Assembly (NCBI GenBank): GCA_015075305.1
Contig: JABTUS010000010.1
Span: 62,001 to 126,000, forward strand
Reading direction: 5' to 3'
Origin: Opitutaceae bacterium
Lineage (GTDB): Bacteria; Verrucomicrobiota; Verrucomicrobiia; Opitutales; Opitutaceae
DNA length: 64,000 bases
In this document: piece by piece, positions 7,608 to 16,472 of the stretch
Layout of the letters: the number at the start of each line of letters is the position of its first letter
Numbering within the stretch: the first letter of the stretch is position 1
Made by a program: the position numbers and the translations under genes
Notes under the pieces: model-generated
What the model was told of the DNA's origin: nothing
The model's input: the letters and a program-made list of their open reading frames with translations, nothing else
Databases searched by the model: none

Positions 7608-9161
7608 TCAGCTCCCGACTTCCTGTCCGGCACCGTGAAACGTTTGCCGGCGGTGCGGTTGCGTGCCGGGCGACATTTCGTCGTAGCCCGCGTAACCGCG
7701 CTCGATGTACGGCGCGCCCGCCGTCGCCTCGCGGTGGGTCGTCGGGACGACGAAACGCTCGTGATAATGCGCCAGCGCCAGCAGCCGGTGCATTTCCACC
7801 GCCTGGCTCTCGGTCAGGCCGGCCAGTTTCAGCACGGCGAGATCGGGCTGGTTGTACACCCGGATGGATCGGCGGTACGAGCGCAACGCCAGCAGGCGTG
7901 TCAGGGCCGACTTCACCTCCTGCTCGTTGCCGGCGGCGAGGAGGCTCGCAAGATATTTGATGGGCACGCGGAAGTCGTCGAGATTCGGGAGGTGCCGCCC
8001 CTCCTCATCGCCGCCCACCATGCGCGCGTGTCCGGAGCCGTCGCCGGCGGTCTGCACCGGGCTTTCCGGCGGCACATAAAACAGACTCGGCATCGTGCGA
8101 AACTCCGAGTGCAGCGGCAGCGCGATGCGCCATTCCTTCACCATCTTGTAGACAGGCGAACGGCGGCAGGCTTCCAGCCACGGCTCCTCGATGCCGCACT
8201 TGCGCGCCTCGGCGATCACCTCGGGATCGTTCGGATCGAGGATCACATCCCGCTGCGCCTGCACCAAGTCAAGGTCGGGCACGTTGGCGGCGGCGGGAAC
8301 GCGGTCCATGTCATACAACAGCGGCCCCATGTAGCGGATGCGGCCGACGCAGGAATGAAAACAGGCGGGCGGCTGGCCGGTTTCAACGCGCGGATAGCAC
8401 AGGATGCACTTCTCCATCTTTCCCGTGCGCCAGTTGAAATACACCTTCTTGTACGGGCATGAGGTGATGCAGAAACGCCACGCGCGGCAGCGGTCCTGGT
8501 CAATCAACACGATGCCGTCCTCCTCGCGCTTGTAGCCCGCGCCGCTCGGGCACGCCGCCACGCAGCCTGGATTCATGCAGTGATTGCAGATGCGCGGCAG
8601 GTAGAACATGAACACCTTCTGGTAGCTCAGAAACGCCTGCCGCTCCTGCGGCGTCATGTCCTTGAAATTGTAGTCCATGCCGCCCGTGCCGTCCTCGGTC
8701 GCGCCCGCGCCGTTGTCCTCCCAGTTCACCGCGTAGTTGATGGGAATGTCCTCCTCGCCGGTGATCATGCTCTTGGGCCGCGCCACCGGCTGCGAGCGCG
8801 TCGTGGGGGTTTGGGAATGGAGGTCCTCGTAAGTGAAGGTGAACGGGCCCTTGCCGTAGTACTCCTCCATCTGCGGCATCACGGGATTGAAGAAGAGATT
8901 CATCATCTCCCAGAAGCGCGAGGCGTTGCGGAGTTTCGGGGTGTCCGCACCTTCGCGCCGCGTCCAGCCGCCGCGATACTTGTCCTGGTTCTCCCACTGC
9001 CTGGGGTAGCCGATGCCGGGCTTGGTTTCGACGTTGTTCCAGAACATGTATTCCGCCCCCTCGCGGTTGGTCCACACGTTCTTGCACGCGATGGTGCAGG
9101 TCTGGCAGCCGATGCACTTGTCCAGGTTGAACACCATCGCCATCTGTCGTTTGATTTGCAT
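7608..9161 (-). CDS. narH: NarH nitrate reductase beta subunit (Fe-S)
   Basis: A 517-residue iron-sulfur electron-transfer subunit. The first ferredoxin cluster CIGCQTCTIAC begins at residue 16 (CX2CX2CX3C). Further on are CNHCMNPGCVAACP, then CRAWRFCITSCP, in which a Trp takes the place of one Cys as in the [3Fe-4S]-binding motif of NarH, then the CILC and CFHSC segments. Together these bind one [3Fe-4S] and three [4Fe-4S] clusters between NarI hemes and NarG. Length is normal. AGGAG lies 8 bases before the ATG and overlaps the narG TAG stop, giving tight coupling. Confidence 0.96.
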   Translation of the reverse strand: MQIKRQMAMVFNLDKCIGCQTCTIACKNVWTNREGAEYMFWNNVETKPGIGYPRQWENQDKYRGGWTRREGADTPKLRNASRFWEMMNLFFNPVMPQMEEYYGKGPFTFTYEDLHSQTPTTRSQPVARPKSMITGEEDIPINYAVNWEDNGAGATEDGTGGMDYNFKDMTPQERQAFLSYQKVFMFYLPRICNHCMNPGCVAACPSGAGYKREEDGIVLIDQDRCRAWRFCITSCPYKKVYFNWRTGKMEKCILCYPRVETGQPPACFHSCVGRIRYMGPLLYDMDRVPAAANVPDLDLVQAQRDVILDPNDPEVIAEARKCGIEEPWLEACRRSPVYKMVKEWRIALPLHSEFRTMPSLFYVPPESPVQTAGDGSGHARMVGGDEEGRHLPNLDDFRVPIKYLASLLAAGNEQEVKSALTRLLALRSYRRSIRVYNQPDLAVLKLAGLTESQAVEMHRLLALAHYHERFVVPTTHREATAGAPYIERGYAGYDEMSPGTQPHRRQTFHGAGQEVGS

Positions 9162-9171
9162 AAGCGTGCTC

Positions 9172-12100
9172 CTATCGGACGAGATCCTTTTCCTGGTAGA
9201 TGACCTGCTTCTTCCCGGGTTCGAGCGGCATCTTGCGAATGAAGGCCACGCAGTCGCGCTCGCTGGGACTCGTGCCCCAGTAGTTCAGGAAGTAGGTCCA
9301 GTTGGCGTAACCGCCGATCATGGTGGCGGGATTCATCATGATGCGCGTGGCGGCGTTCTGGTTGCCGCCGCGGAGGTCGCTCGCGCCGCGTTCCTGGGCG
9401 AGCTTTGAGAAGGGCACGTTCACATGGCGCTCGCTGGAATGGTACATGATGGCCATGTCGCGCGGAATCGTCTGGCTCACGACGGCCCGCACCACGATGA
9501 TGCCATTCTCGTTGAAGGCCTCGACCCAGTCGTTGTCCCTCACGCCGATGGCCCGCGCGTCGTCCTCGCTGATCCACACGACCGGACCGCCGCGGAACAT
9601 GTTCAGCATCTGCCAGGAATCCCAGAACATGGAATGGATCTGCCATTTGCCATGCGGCGTGATCCACCGGAACGGACGTGCCGTAGGTCCGGCCTTGGCG
9701 ATGACGGCGTCGCCAACGCCGATCATGTCGACGGGCGGCTTGTAGGTCGGCAGGCACTCGCCCAGCTCGCGATACGCCCGGTGGTCGAAATAGATCTCCT
9801 GCCGGCCCGTGAGCGTGTGCCAGGGTTTCAGCGTCTCGATGTTCATCGTCCACGGCGCGTAGGTGCGGCCGGGTGATTCGATGGCCGACCAGTGCGGCGA
9901 CGTCAGGCTGCGCCGCGGCTGCGAGATGAGGTCGTTGTAGTTGTGGTGAATCTCGCGGTCGCCCTCGACGAGGTGGGCGAGTGGCAGTCCGGTCTGTTTT
10001 TCGAGAACCTTGAACAGCTTGTGGCTTACCTCGCCGTCGCTCTCCGGCGAGATGCGCAGAATGATCTCGGCCACCTGCTGCGCGGTCTCCATGGAAGGCC
10101 GCCCGTCCTTTTCTCCGACGAGATAGTTCTTCTTGAGGGCTTCGTATTCCTCCTTGAGGCAGCCATCGATGCCCTTCGTGCCGTAGCCGTTCGGTTCGCA
10201 CAGGCGGGGACCGAGCGTCGTGTATTTGTCCAGAATCTTCGTGTAATCGCGCTTGATGACACGGAACTTCGGCGCGGTTTTGCCGGGGATCAGGTCCACG
10301 TCGCCCTTCTTCCAATCCCGCACCTCGCCGAAAGGCTGCGCCAGCTCATCCGGAGTGTCGGTGATCAGCGGCTGCATCACGACGTCTTCAACCGGATCCG
10401 GCAGGTGCTTTTTCGCCAGCTCGGTGAACGCCTTCGCGATGGCCTTGAAGGCGTCCCAGTCATGCCGCGTTTCCCAAGGCGGATCGTGCGCGGGGGTGAA
10501 GGGGTGCAGGAAGGAATGCAGGTCAGTGCAGGTCAGGTCGTATTTTTCGTACCAGTGCGCGGTGGGGAGCACGATGTCGGCGTAGTTTGCCGACGAATCC
10601 ATGCGCAGGTTGACATTGACGAACAGGTCCAGCTTCCCTTCCGGCGCCTGCTCGTGCCATTTGATGTCATTGACCAGTCCCTTCGCGCGGTCTTCGCCCA
10701 GCACGTTGTGGTGCGTGCCGAGGAAATGCTTCAAGAGATACATGTGGCCGCGCATGGACGTGCCGACCAGATTGCCGCGGAAGACCCACATCACCTTCGG
10801 GTGGTTCTCCGGCGCGTCCACGTCCTCGAGGGCGAACTTGAGTTTGCCGCTCTTGATCTGCCCGCCGAGGTAGTCTGAAACCTCCGCGTCGGTCTTCGCT
10901 CCCGCGGCGCGCGCCTCCTTCAGGACTTCGACCGGATTGCGCTTGTCGAACTGCGGATAGCACGGCAGCCAGCCGTTGCGCACGGCGAGCATGTTCATGT
11001 CGGCGGCGTGCTTCTTCTCCGGCAGCACCTTCGCCGACGGCGTCCACAGCGGATCGAGCACCATGCCGTCGTAGCGCCATTGGTCGGTGTGAAAATACCA
11101 GTAGCTCGTGCCGTTCATCATGCGGGTGACATTGTGCCAGTCCGAAGCGCCGCCGAGGTTCTGAATGGCCGCGTAGGGACGGATTTTTTCCGTGCCCACG
11201 TAGTGGTTGAAGCCGCCGCCGTTGCGGCCCATGCATCCGCAGAGGATGCCCATCACCGCTTCGGCGCGATAAGTGAGCGAGCCGCCGTGGTACCAGTGCA
11301 GCACGCCCGAACCGGTGATGAACATGCACTTGCCCTTGGTGTGCGCGGCGCTCTCAGCCCACTCGCGCCCGACCCGGATGGCGAGCGAGCGGTCCACGCC
11401 GGTCTGCTTCTCCTGCCACGCGGGCGTGAACGGTTGCGCTGCATCGTCGTAGTTCTGAGGATACGCGCCGCTGAGGCCGCGATTGACGCCATACTGTGCC
11501 ATGAGCAGGTCGTAGGCGGTGGTGACGAGCACGGTCCTGCCATCGGCGAGCTGCAGCGGCTTCACCGGCACGCCGCGAACATGCTCGCGCGCGAGGCGGC
11601 CCTTGCCCGGCGTCTTGCCGAAGTTCACATCAAACGTGTCGCTGAAATCGGCGAAGCGAACGCCCGCTTCCTGTTGCGTCGGGCCAAGCATCGTAAGCAG
11701 GGGATCGAATGGCTTCCCGGTTTTCTGGTCTTCGAGCTTGAGGTTCCAGCGCCCGGGCTTCTGCGTTTCCCAACGGAAACCCACCGAGCCGCCGGGCAGG
11801 CGCGCTTCGCCGGTCTGGCTGTCGAGCATGACCATTTTCCACTCGGGATGCTGTTCGCCCTCGAAACCGGTGAGGTCGCTGATGCGTACGAATCGTCCCG
11901 GCAGATACTCGTCCTGCTTGTCGGTCGCTTCGAGCATCACGAGAAACGGCAGGTTCGTGTACTGCTTGGTGTATTCCAGGAAGTAGGGCGTTTGTTTCTG
12001 ATGATGAAACTCCTGGAGGATGACGTGGATGCAGGCCGACAGGAACGCGGCATCGGTGCCGGGACGGACCGGCACCCAGAGGTCCGCGAACTTGGTCACG

Positions 12101-12942
12101 TCCGAGTAGTTTGGCGCGAGATTGACGAGCTTGCCGCCGTTGAACTTGTGCTCGGAGGCGAAATGGCAGTCCGGCGTGCGTGTCATCGGCAGGTTCGAGC
12201 CAATGACAATCCAATACACGCTTTGATACCAGTCGGCGGACTCGCTCACGTCGGTCTGATCGCCCCACATCATCGGCATGATGTGCGGCAGGTCGTGGTA
12301 CCATTCGTAGAAGCTTAGCATGGTGCCGCCCAGGAGGTTGTTGAGGCGCTGGCCGGAAAGGAAACTCACCATGCTCATCGCCGGGATGGGTGAGAACGAC
12401 GCGATGTGGTCCGGGCCGTATTTCTTGATCGTGTAGATCAGCGAGGCCGCGATGATCTCAGTCGATTCCTCCCACTTCACGCGCCGCCAGCCGGCCTTGC
12501 CGCGGGCGGACTGGTATTTCTTCTTGCGTTCAGGATTCTCGACGATGGACGCCCACGCCTCGACCGGGTCCTTGCCCGCCTCGCGCTCCTTGCGGAACAT
12601 CTCGAGCAGCACGCCGCGCACGTAGGGATACTTCGGCCGCACCGGACTGTAGGGATACCACGACGACGAGATGCCGCGCTGGCAGCCGCGTGGTTCATAG
12701 TTCGGCGTGTCCGAGTTGATCTGCGGCCAGTCGGTCTTTTGCAGTTCCCAGCAGATCAGCCCGTCCTTCACGAACACCTCCCAGGAGCACGAGCCCGAGC
12801 AGTTGACGCTGTGGCTGGTGCGCACCGACCGGTCGTAGTTCCAGCGCTTGCGATAGAACTCCTCCCAGTTGCGCGGCTCATTGAGCACGCGAAACCAGCG
12901 CGAACCGTTGCCATTCCCATTGCCGTTGCCGTTCTTGCTCAT
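9172..12942 (-). CDS. narG: NarG nitrate reductase alpha subunit (Mo-bisMGD)
   Basis: A 1256-residue catalytic subunit reducing nitrate to nitrite at a molybdenum bis-MGD site. The Fe-S ligand set H44, C48, C52, C87 fits HX3CX3CX34C exactly, as in cytoplasmic NarG. The segment WGDQTDVSESADWY contains the region of the Asp molybdenum ligand. The N-terminus is a short Gly-Asn repeat (residues 4-13) and no twin-arginine export motif is seen, so the enzyme probably faces the cytoplasm; this fits with NarK uptake. Its ATG overlaps the stop of the upstream DUF59 gene (ATGA), and GAGGAG lies about 8 bases upstream. Confidence 0.97.
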   Translation of the reverse strand: MSKNGNGNGNGNGSRWFRVLNEPRNWEEFYRKRWNYDRSVRTSHSVNCSGSCSWEVFVKDGLICWELQKTDWPQINSDTPNYEPRGCQRGISSSWYPYSPVRPKYPYVRGVLLEMFRKEREAGKDPVEAWASIVENPERKKKYQSARGKAGWRRVKWEESTEIIAASLIYTIKKYGPDHIASFSPIPAMSMVSFLSGQRLNNLLGGTMLSFYEWYHDLPHIMPMMWGDQTDVSESADWYQSVYWIVIGSNLPMTRTPDCHFASEHKFNGGKLVNLAPNYSDVTKFADLWVPVRPGTDAAFLSACIHVILQEFHHQKQTPYFLEYTKQYTNLPFLVMLEATDKQDEYLPGRFVRISDLTGFEGEQHPEWKMVMLDSQTGEARLPGGSVGFRWETQKPGRWNLKLEDQKTGKPFDPLLTMLGPTQQEAGVRFADFSDTFDVNFGKTPGKGRLAREHVRGVPVKPLQLADGRTVLVTTAYDLLMAQYGVNRGLSGAYPQNYDDAAQPFTPAWQEKQTGVDRSLAIRVGREWAESAAHTKGKCMFITGSGVLHWYHGGSLTYRAEAVMGILCGCMGRNGGGFNHYVGTEKIRPYAAIQNLGGASDWHNVTRMMNGTSYWYFHTDQWRYDGMVLDPLWTPSAKVLPEKKHAADMNMLAVRNGWLPCYPQFDKRNPVEVLKEARAAGAKTDAEVSDYLGGQIKSGKLKFALEDVDAPENHPKVMWVFRGNLVGTSMRGHMYLLKHFLGTHHNVLGEDRAKGLVNDIKWHEQAPEGKLDLFVNVNLRMDSSANYADIVLPTAHWYEKYDLTCTDLHSFLHPFTPAHDPPWETRHDWDAFKAIAKAFTELAKKHLPDPVEDVVMQPLITDTPDELAQPFGEVRDWKKGDVDLIPGKTAPKFRVIKRDYTKILDKYTTLGPRLCEPNGYGTKGIDGCLKEEYEALKKNYLVGEKDGRPSMETAQQVAEIILRISPESDGEVSHKLFKVLEKQTGLPLAHLVEGDREIHHNYNDLISQPRRSLTSPHWSAIESPGRTYAPWTMNIETLKPWHTLTGRQEIYFDHRAYRELGECLPTYKPPVDMIGVGDAVIAKAGPTARPFRWITPHGKWQIHSMFWDSWQMLNMFRGGPVVWISEDDARAIGVRDNDWVEAFNENGIIVVRAVVSQTIPRDMAIMYHSSERHVNVPFSKLAQERGASDLRGGNQNAATRIMMNPATMIGGYANWTYFLNYWGTSPSERDCVAFIRKMPLEPGKKQVIYQEKDLVR

Positions 12943-13784
12943 GGTTGTGTCTCCTCGGGTGAAGCCGCGCCCGCATGGTCAGGTGTTTGAATTCCGAAGC
13001 CCTGCAAAAAGACGGTGACGAACGGGCGGAAATCCAGCGCCGTGCCGTACACGGCTACCACGCCCTGGCGTTTCAGATCGTAGACCAGATTCACCGCGAC
13101 ATTGCGTCCGATGGGATGCTGCCGCGCGTGCGGGCGTTCCTCCTCTTCTTCGCCAATCGCCGAAATGGACGCGTACACCAGCCCCGCCGGATGCACCTGC
13201 CACCAAGCGCGGAAAATCCAGCCGTCGCGTTCGGTCTCGGCCTCGCCATACTGCTGCCGTTCCGGATCGGATGGGTCAATCTCCCACTGGAACACCGGTG
13301 CAGGTCCCCGCCACGTTGTCGAAGCGCGATCCCCCATTGGCCCACCCAGCGGATTCGGACCCTCCTCACCATATCCCGCATCTGGAGCCAGGTCGGGCCG
13401 CGCCATCGCCGCGATCATCGGGTCGGGATCAAAGCCCGTGCCATCCGGGCGCGGCTCGCGCGGCAGCGCACCGGGTGTTGTCCCATGGCGATCGGTGGAG
13501 TCCCGCGGTTGGTCCCTGCCGCTCGTCACCTCGATCCTGACTTCATAGCCACCAAGCGCCGGCAGCTCTGCGAGTGCCTTCCGTGCGTCGGTTTGGATTT
13601 GAAACGCCGTCTCCGGCTTTGCCGAATTGATCTCCAATCCGACGCAGATGGCACCGTTGCGCGCGGTGATCTCCTTCACGACGCCAAACGAGACAATATT
13701 CCGCGAATATCCCGGATATTTTACGCGGGAGAGCGCTTCCTTGATCTGCGAATGCAGAGTCTCCTGGCTGATGGGGGGGCTCAT
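12939..13784 (-). CDS. DUF59/MIP18-type protein with a long unknown C-terminal region
   Basis: A 281-residue protein as started here. Residues 7-88 resemble the DUF59/MIP18 fold used by Fe-S carrier or assembly factors (SufT, the N-terminus of Mrp): ALSRVKYPGYSRNIVSFGVV, then a Lys/Pro-containing turn and a final EVRIEVTSG strand. There is no Mrp P-loop. Residues 90-281 are unlike anything I know; they include an acidic, Trp-rich segment (about 140-200) and end in the nar overlap. The start at 13784 removes a Pro/Ala-rich low-complexity extension that overlaps the MOSC gene; the longer start (13934) cannot be excluded. Position just before narG suggests help with NarGH cluster assembly (inference). 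Confidence 0.8.
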   Translation of the reverse strand: MSPPISQETLHSQIKEALSRVKYPGYSRNIVSFGVVKEITARNGAICVGLEINSAKPETAFQIQTDARKALAELPALGGYEVRIEVTSGRDQPRDSTDRHGTTPGALPREPRPDGTGFDPDPMIAAMARPDLAPDAGYGEEGPNPLGGPMGDRASTTWRGPAPVFQWEIDPSDPERQQYGEAETERDGWIFRAWWQVHPAGLVYASISAIGEEEEERPHARQHPIGRNVAVNLVYDLKRQGVVAVYGTALDFRPFVTVFLQGFGIQTPDHAGAASPEETQP

Positions 13785-13821
13785 TGGGGTTGGGGTTCGT
13801 TTTGGATTGGGGGGTCTGTTT

Positions 13822-14415
13822 TCAGCCGCCGCCGGTTTCCGCGCGCCTGTCCCGGTGCAACACTCCGCTGGTGAGCACGCGCGCACGCAAACCGCCCCGG
13901 CCTTTGAGCCAGTCCTCGGTGCGTTCGTTGCCAAACGCCTGATTCATCCAATAGCAGGGCCGGCATTCCTCCACGCCGGCAAAGCGCAGGCCCTGGATCT
14001 CGAATTCCTTTCCGACCAGCTCCGGCAGGTTCGCGCCGCTCACAAAGACATTCCGGCGCGTGGCGGCAGGTTGCGCCTCGGATAGATTCAGCTCGCGTCG
14101 AAGCGCTTCGAAAACCTCCAGTGAAAACAGGGTGATCTGACCCTTGTAGTCCGTTTTGAAATCGAAGAAGCGGTCGCCACGAATGCCACGTCCAGCCACG
14201 CACTCGATCTGATCCGCCTCCACCATGGGATGGCTTCCGGGCGGACCGCCATGGTGGCCGAAATAGTTGTGGCCCGGTGAGACAAACAGGTGGTGGACAT
14301 GAATCTTTGCAGGCGGGCGGACAGCAGATTCGTGTGCTTTGGTTGCCGAAAGTGTCGAATCAAGGCACAGTCCTCCCCCCAGCGGTCGTCGGAGCGTTGA
14401 CGTGGGCGTGATCAT
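13822..14415 (-). CDS. MOSC-domain protein, first gene of the nar operon
   Basis: A 197-residue MOSC-domain protein (C-terminal domain of molybdenum cofactor sulfurases). Seen are GRGIRGDRF (75-83), the RRN triad near 120-122 and the candidate cofactor-binding cysteines C151 and C154 in EECRPCYWMN, then GLRARVLTSG near 175-184. An N-terminal His-rich loop (HVHHLFVSPGHNYFGHHGG, 39-57) is part of the common YiiM/MOSC pattern. MOSC proteins bind or transfer molybdenum cofactor sulfur or reduce N-hydroxylated compounds. As leader of the nar operon it may act in NarG cofactor maturation (inference). AGGAAG precedes the ATG. Confidence 0.87.
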   Translation of the reverse strand: MITPTSTLRRPLGGGLCLDSTLSATKAHESAVRPPAKIHVHHLFVSPGHNYFGHHGGPPGSHPMVEADQIECVAGRGIRGDRFFDFKTDYKGQITLFSLEVFEALRRELNLSEAQPAATRRNVFVSGANLPELVGKEFEIQGLRFAGVEECRPCYWMNQAFGNERTEDWLKGRGGLRARVLTSGVLHRDRRAETGGG

Positions 14416-14441
14416 GCCGCTTCCTTTCGTTGCGGGCGCGA

Positions 14442-14482
14442 ATTTGAGCGCCTTCGGCCGACAAGTCCTTGATCTAAATCAA
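14442..14482 (-). promoter_or_regulatory. FNR/Dnr-type box and -10 element driving the nar operon
   Basis: TTGATCTAAATCAA at 14469-14482 is a perfect TTGAT-N4-ATCAA site. On the minus strand a TCAAAT -10-like hexamer lies at 14447-14442, about 29 bases downstream of the box centre. This places the box near -41.5, the spacing of FNR-activated class II promoters. The MOSC start is about 27 bases beyond the -10. Anaerobic (FNR) or nitric-oxide (Dnr/NnrR) control is expected; which regulator binds cannot be told. Confidence 0.8.
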
Positions 14483-14675
14483 GTTTTTTCGAATATTGTC
14501 GGCTGCCTACTCAAACGAAGGTTCATTTTTGGCGCTGGGTCAAGACACTCAGCGGAAAGTCACCGGCGGAGTTGCGTGACATGACGCATGTGCCCAGAGC
14601 CGCCCAGCGGAAAGGGGAGGGGTTCTCCGGGAGAGGATTGCGCCGGACGGCGGGTCCCGCGCAGAATGCCGAAGC

Positions 14676-16373
14676 GTGTCCTCCTCCGCCAACATCGCCC
14701 GTCATCTGCCGGCCATGGCCACTCTGCAGCCGGACCGCCCCGCGCTGAAGATTCCACGGGGACGGCATCCGGATGGCGCGATCGATTATCTTTCGCTTTC
14801 GTTTCTCGAGCTGGACCGCGAGGTGGATGCCTGGGTGGAACGCCTGCGGGGGCGGGGCGTCAGACCGGGTGATCGCACCCTGGTCATGGTGCGACAGGGG
14901 CTGCCGTTGATCGCGTCCGTCTTTGCGCTGTTCAAATGCGGCGCCATACCCGTGGTGATCGATCCGGGCATGGGTCTGCGGAGCTTTCTGCGCTGCGTCC
15001 GGCACACCCGGCCCAAGGCCTTGCTCGGCATTCCGTCCGCCATGCTCGTCAGCCGGGTGGCGCTCCGCGCCTTTGCTTCAGTCACGACCCGGATCCGTGT
15101 CCATGGCAGCCTCACCGGCCGGCTCACCCGCGCGTCCAACGGGGACGGATTGCGTACTCGAGGATTGGATACACGTGCGAGCGGTGGACTGGCGCAAAGC
15201 GCCGCATCGGATCCCGCGGCGATACTGTTCACGTCGGGATCGACCGGCGCGCCAAAGGGCGTGTGCTACACGCACGGCATGTTCGACGCCCAGGTGCGCC
15301 TGATCCGCGACACCTATGCGATTGAACCGGGCGAGATCGATCTGCCCCTGCTGCCGGTCTTTGCCTTGTTCAATCCTGCCCTCGGCATGACCACGATTGT
15401 TCCGGAAATCAATCCGAGCCGGCCGTCCTCGCTTGATCCTTCGGCCATCGTGCGCGCGATCACCCAGGAGGAAGTCACGAATTCCTTTGGTTCTCCGACT
15501 CTCTGGCGAACGATCGCGGAATACGCGGTGGCGCGGGACATCACCCTGCCAACGCTGCGGCGCGTTCTTTGCGCGGGCGCGCCGGTTCCGCCTGAGCTTT
15601 GGGATCTCGCCCGGGATCTGCTGCCGAACGGGCGTCTGCACAGCCCCTACGGGGCAACCGAGGCGCTGCCGGTCTCGAGCATTGCATCGGACGAGGTTGC
15701 GTCCGAGACAGCCGCGCTGACGAGAAGGGGCGCGGGAACCTGCGTCGGTCGACCGATCGGCGGCGGCGATGCGGTGCGGATGCGCATCCTTCGCATCACG
15801 GATGGGCCCGTTCCCTCCATGGATGCGGCGGTCGAATGCGCCACCGGGGAGATCGGCGAGATTGTCGTCGACGGCCCGTCAGTCACGCAGAGCTATGACG
15901 GACTTCCCGTGGCGGATGCCCTGGCCAAGATTCCAGAAACCTCCAATGGCGAAGGTGCGCGGCGGCGGTGGCATCGCATGGGGGACTGCGGGTATGTGGA
16001 TGAAAAGGGGCGGATTTGGTTCTGCGGGCGCCGGGTTGAGCGGGTGGTGACTGCGCACGCCACGCTGTTCACCGAACAGGTGGAACCCATTTTCAACCAG
16101 CACCCGTCGGTCCGGCGCAGTGCGCTCGTGGGAGTTGGGCCGCGCGGACAGCAGCAACCGCTTGTGGTGGTCGAACTCAAGGCAGGAACGGATCGTTCCG
16201 GCACTTTTGAGTCCGACTTGCTGGCATGGGCGCGGAAGCAGCCTTCGAGGGTTGACCTTCGTGAAATCCGCGCGGTCCTGGTTCACCGCGGGTTTCCGGT
16301 GGATGTCAGGCACAATGCCAAGATTCACCGCCTTGCACTCGCGAGATGGGCGGCAGGACGGCTGGAGTTCTGA
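14676..16373 (+). CDS. oleC: OleC-like AMP-dependent ligase (olefin/beta-lactone type)
   Basis: A 565-residue member of the acyl-adenylate-forming superfamily. The ATP-binding loop LFTSGSTGAPKGV is at 184-196, and YGATEALPV and the late GDCGYVDEKGRIWFCGRR are present. The early VVIDPGMG (93-100) and GSPTLWRTIAEY segments point to the OleC group, which converts beta-hydroxy acids to beta-lactones in long-chain olefin synthesis, rather than to ordinary acyl-CoA synthetases. No oleA, oleB or oleD is in the window, so the pathway assignment rests on sequence pattern. It diverges from the nar operon. Confidence 0.8.
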   Translation: MSSSANIARHLPAMATLQPDRPALKIPRGRHPDGAIDYLSLSFLELDREVDAWVERLRGRGVRPGDRTLVMVRQGLPLIASVFALFKCGAIPVVIDPGMGLRSFLRCVRHTRPKALLGIPSAMLVSRVALRAFASVTTRIRVHGSLTGRLTRASNGDGLRTRGLDTRASGGLAQSAASDPAAILFTSGSTGAPKGVCYTHGMFDAQVRLIRDTYAIEPGEIDLPLLPVFALFNPALGMTTIVPEINPSRPSSLDPSAIVRAITQEEVTNSFGSPTLWRTIAEYAVARDITLPTLRRVLCAGAPVPPELWDLARDLLPNGRLHSPYGATEALPVSSIASDEVASETAALTRRGAGTCVGRPIGGGDAVRMRILRITDGPVPSMDAAVECATGEIGEIVVDGPSVTQSYDGLPVADALAKIPETSNGEGARRRWHRMGDCGYVDEKGRIWFCGRRVERVVTAHATLFTEQVEPIFNQHPSVRRSALVGVGPRGQQQPLVVVELKAGTDRSGTFESDLLAWARKQPSRVDLREIRAVLVHRGFPVDVRHNAKIHRLALARWAAGRLEF

Positions 16374-16472
16374 ATCCCGGTTGTTTCGTCGGAATTCCTG
16401 GACAATTCCAGCCGGGCACGGGCTAAAACTTCGCCTCGCCGCCGCGTAAAATCGCGTTTTTGATGCCGCCAC

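Noticed and set aside
8903-10315. Long minus-strand frame overlapping narG and narH
   Set aside because: Its translation is Arg/Gly-rich with no domain and lies wholly inside narG and narH, which are conserved; a shadow frame of GC-rich DNA.
11008-12318. 436-codon plus-strand frame opposite narG
   Set aside because: Antisense shadow of narG; no domain or codon pattern of a real gene.
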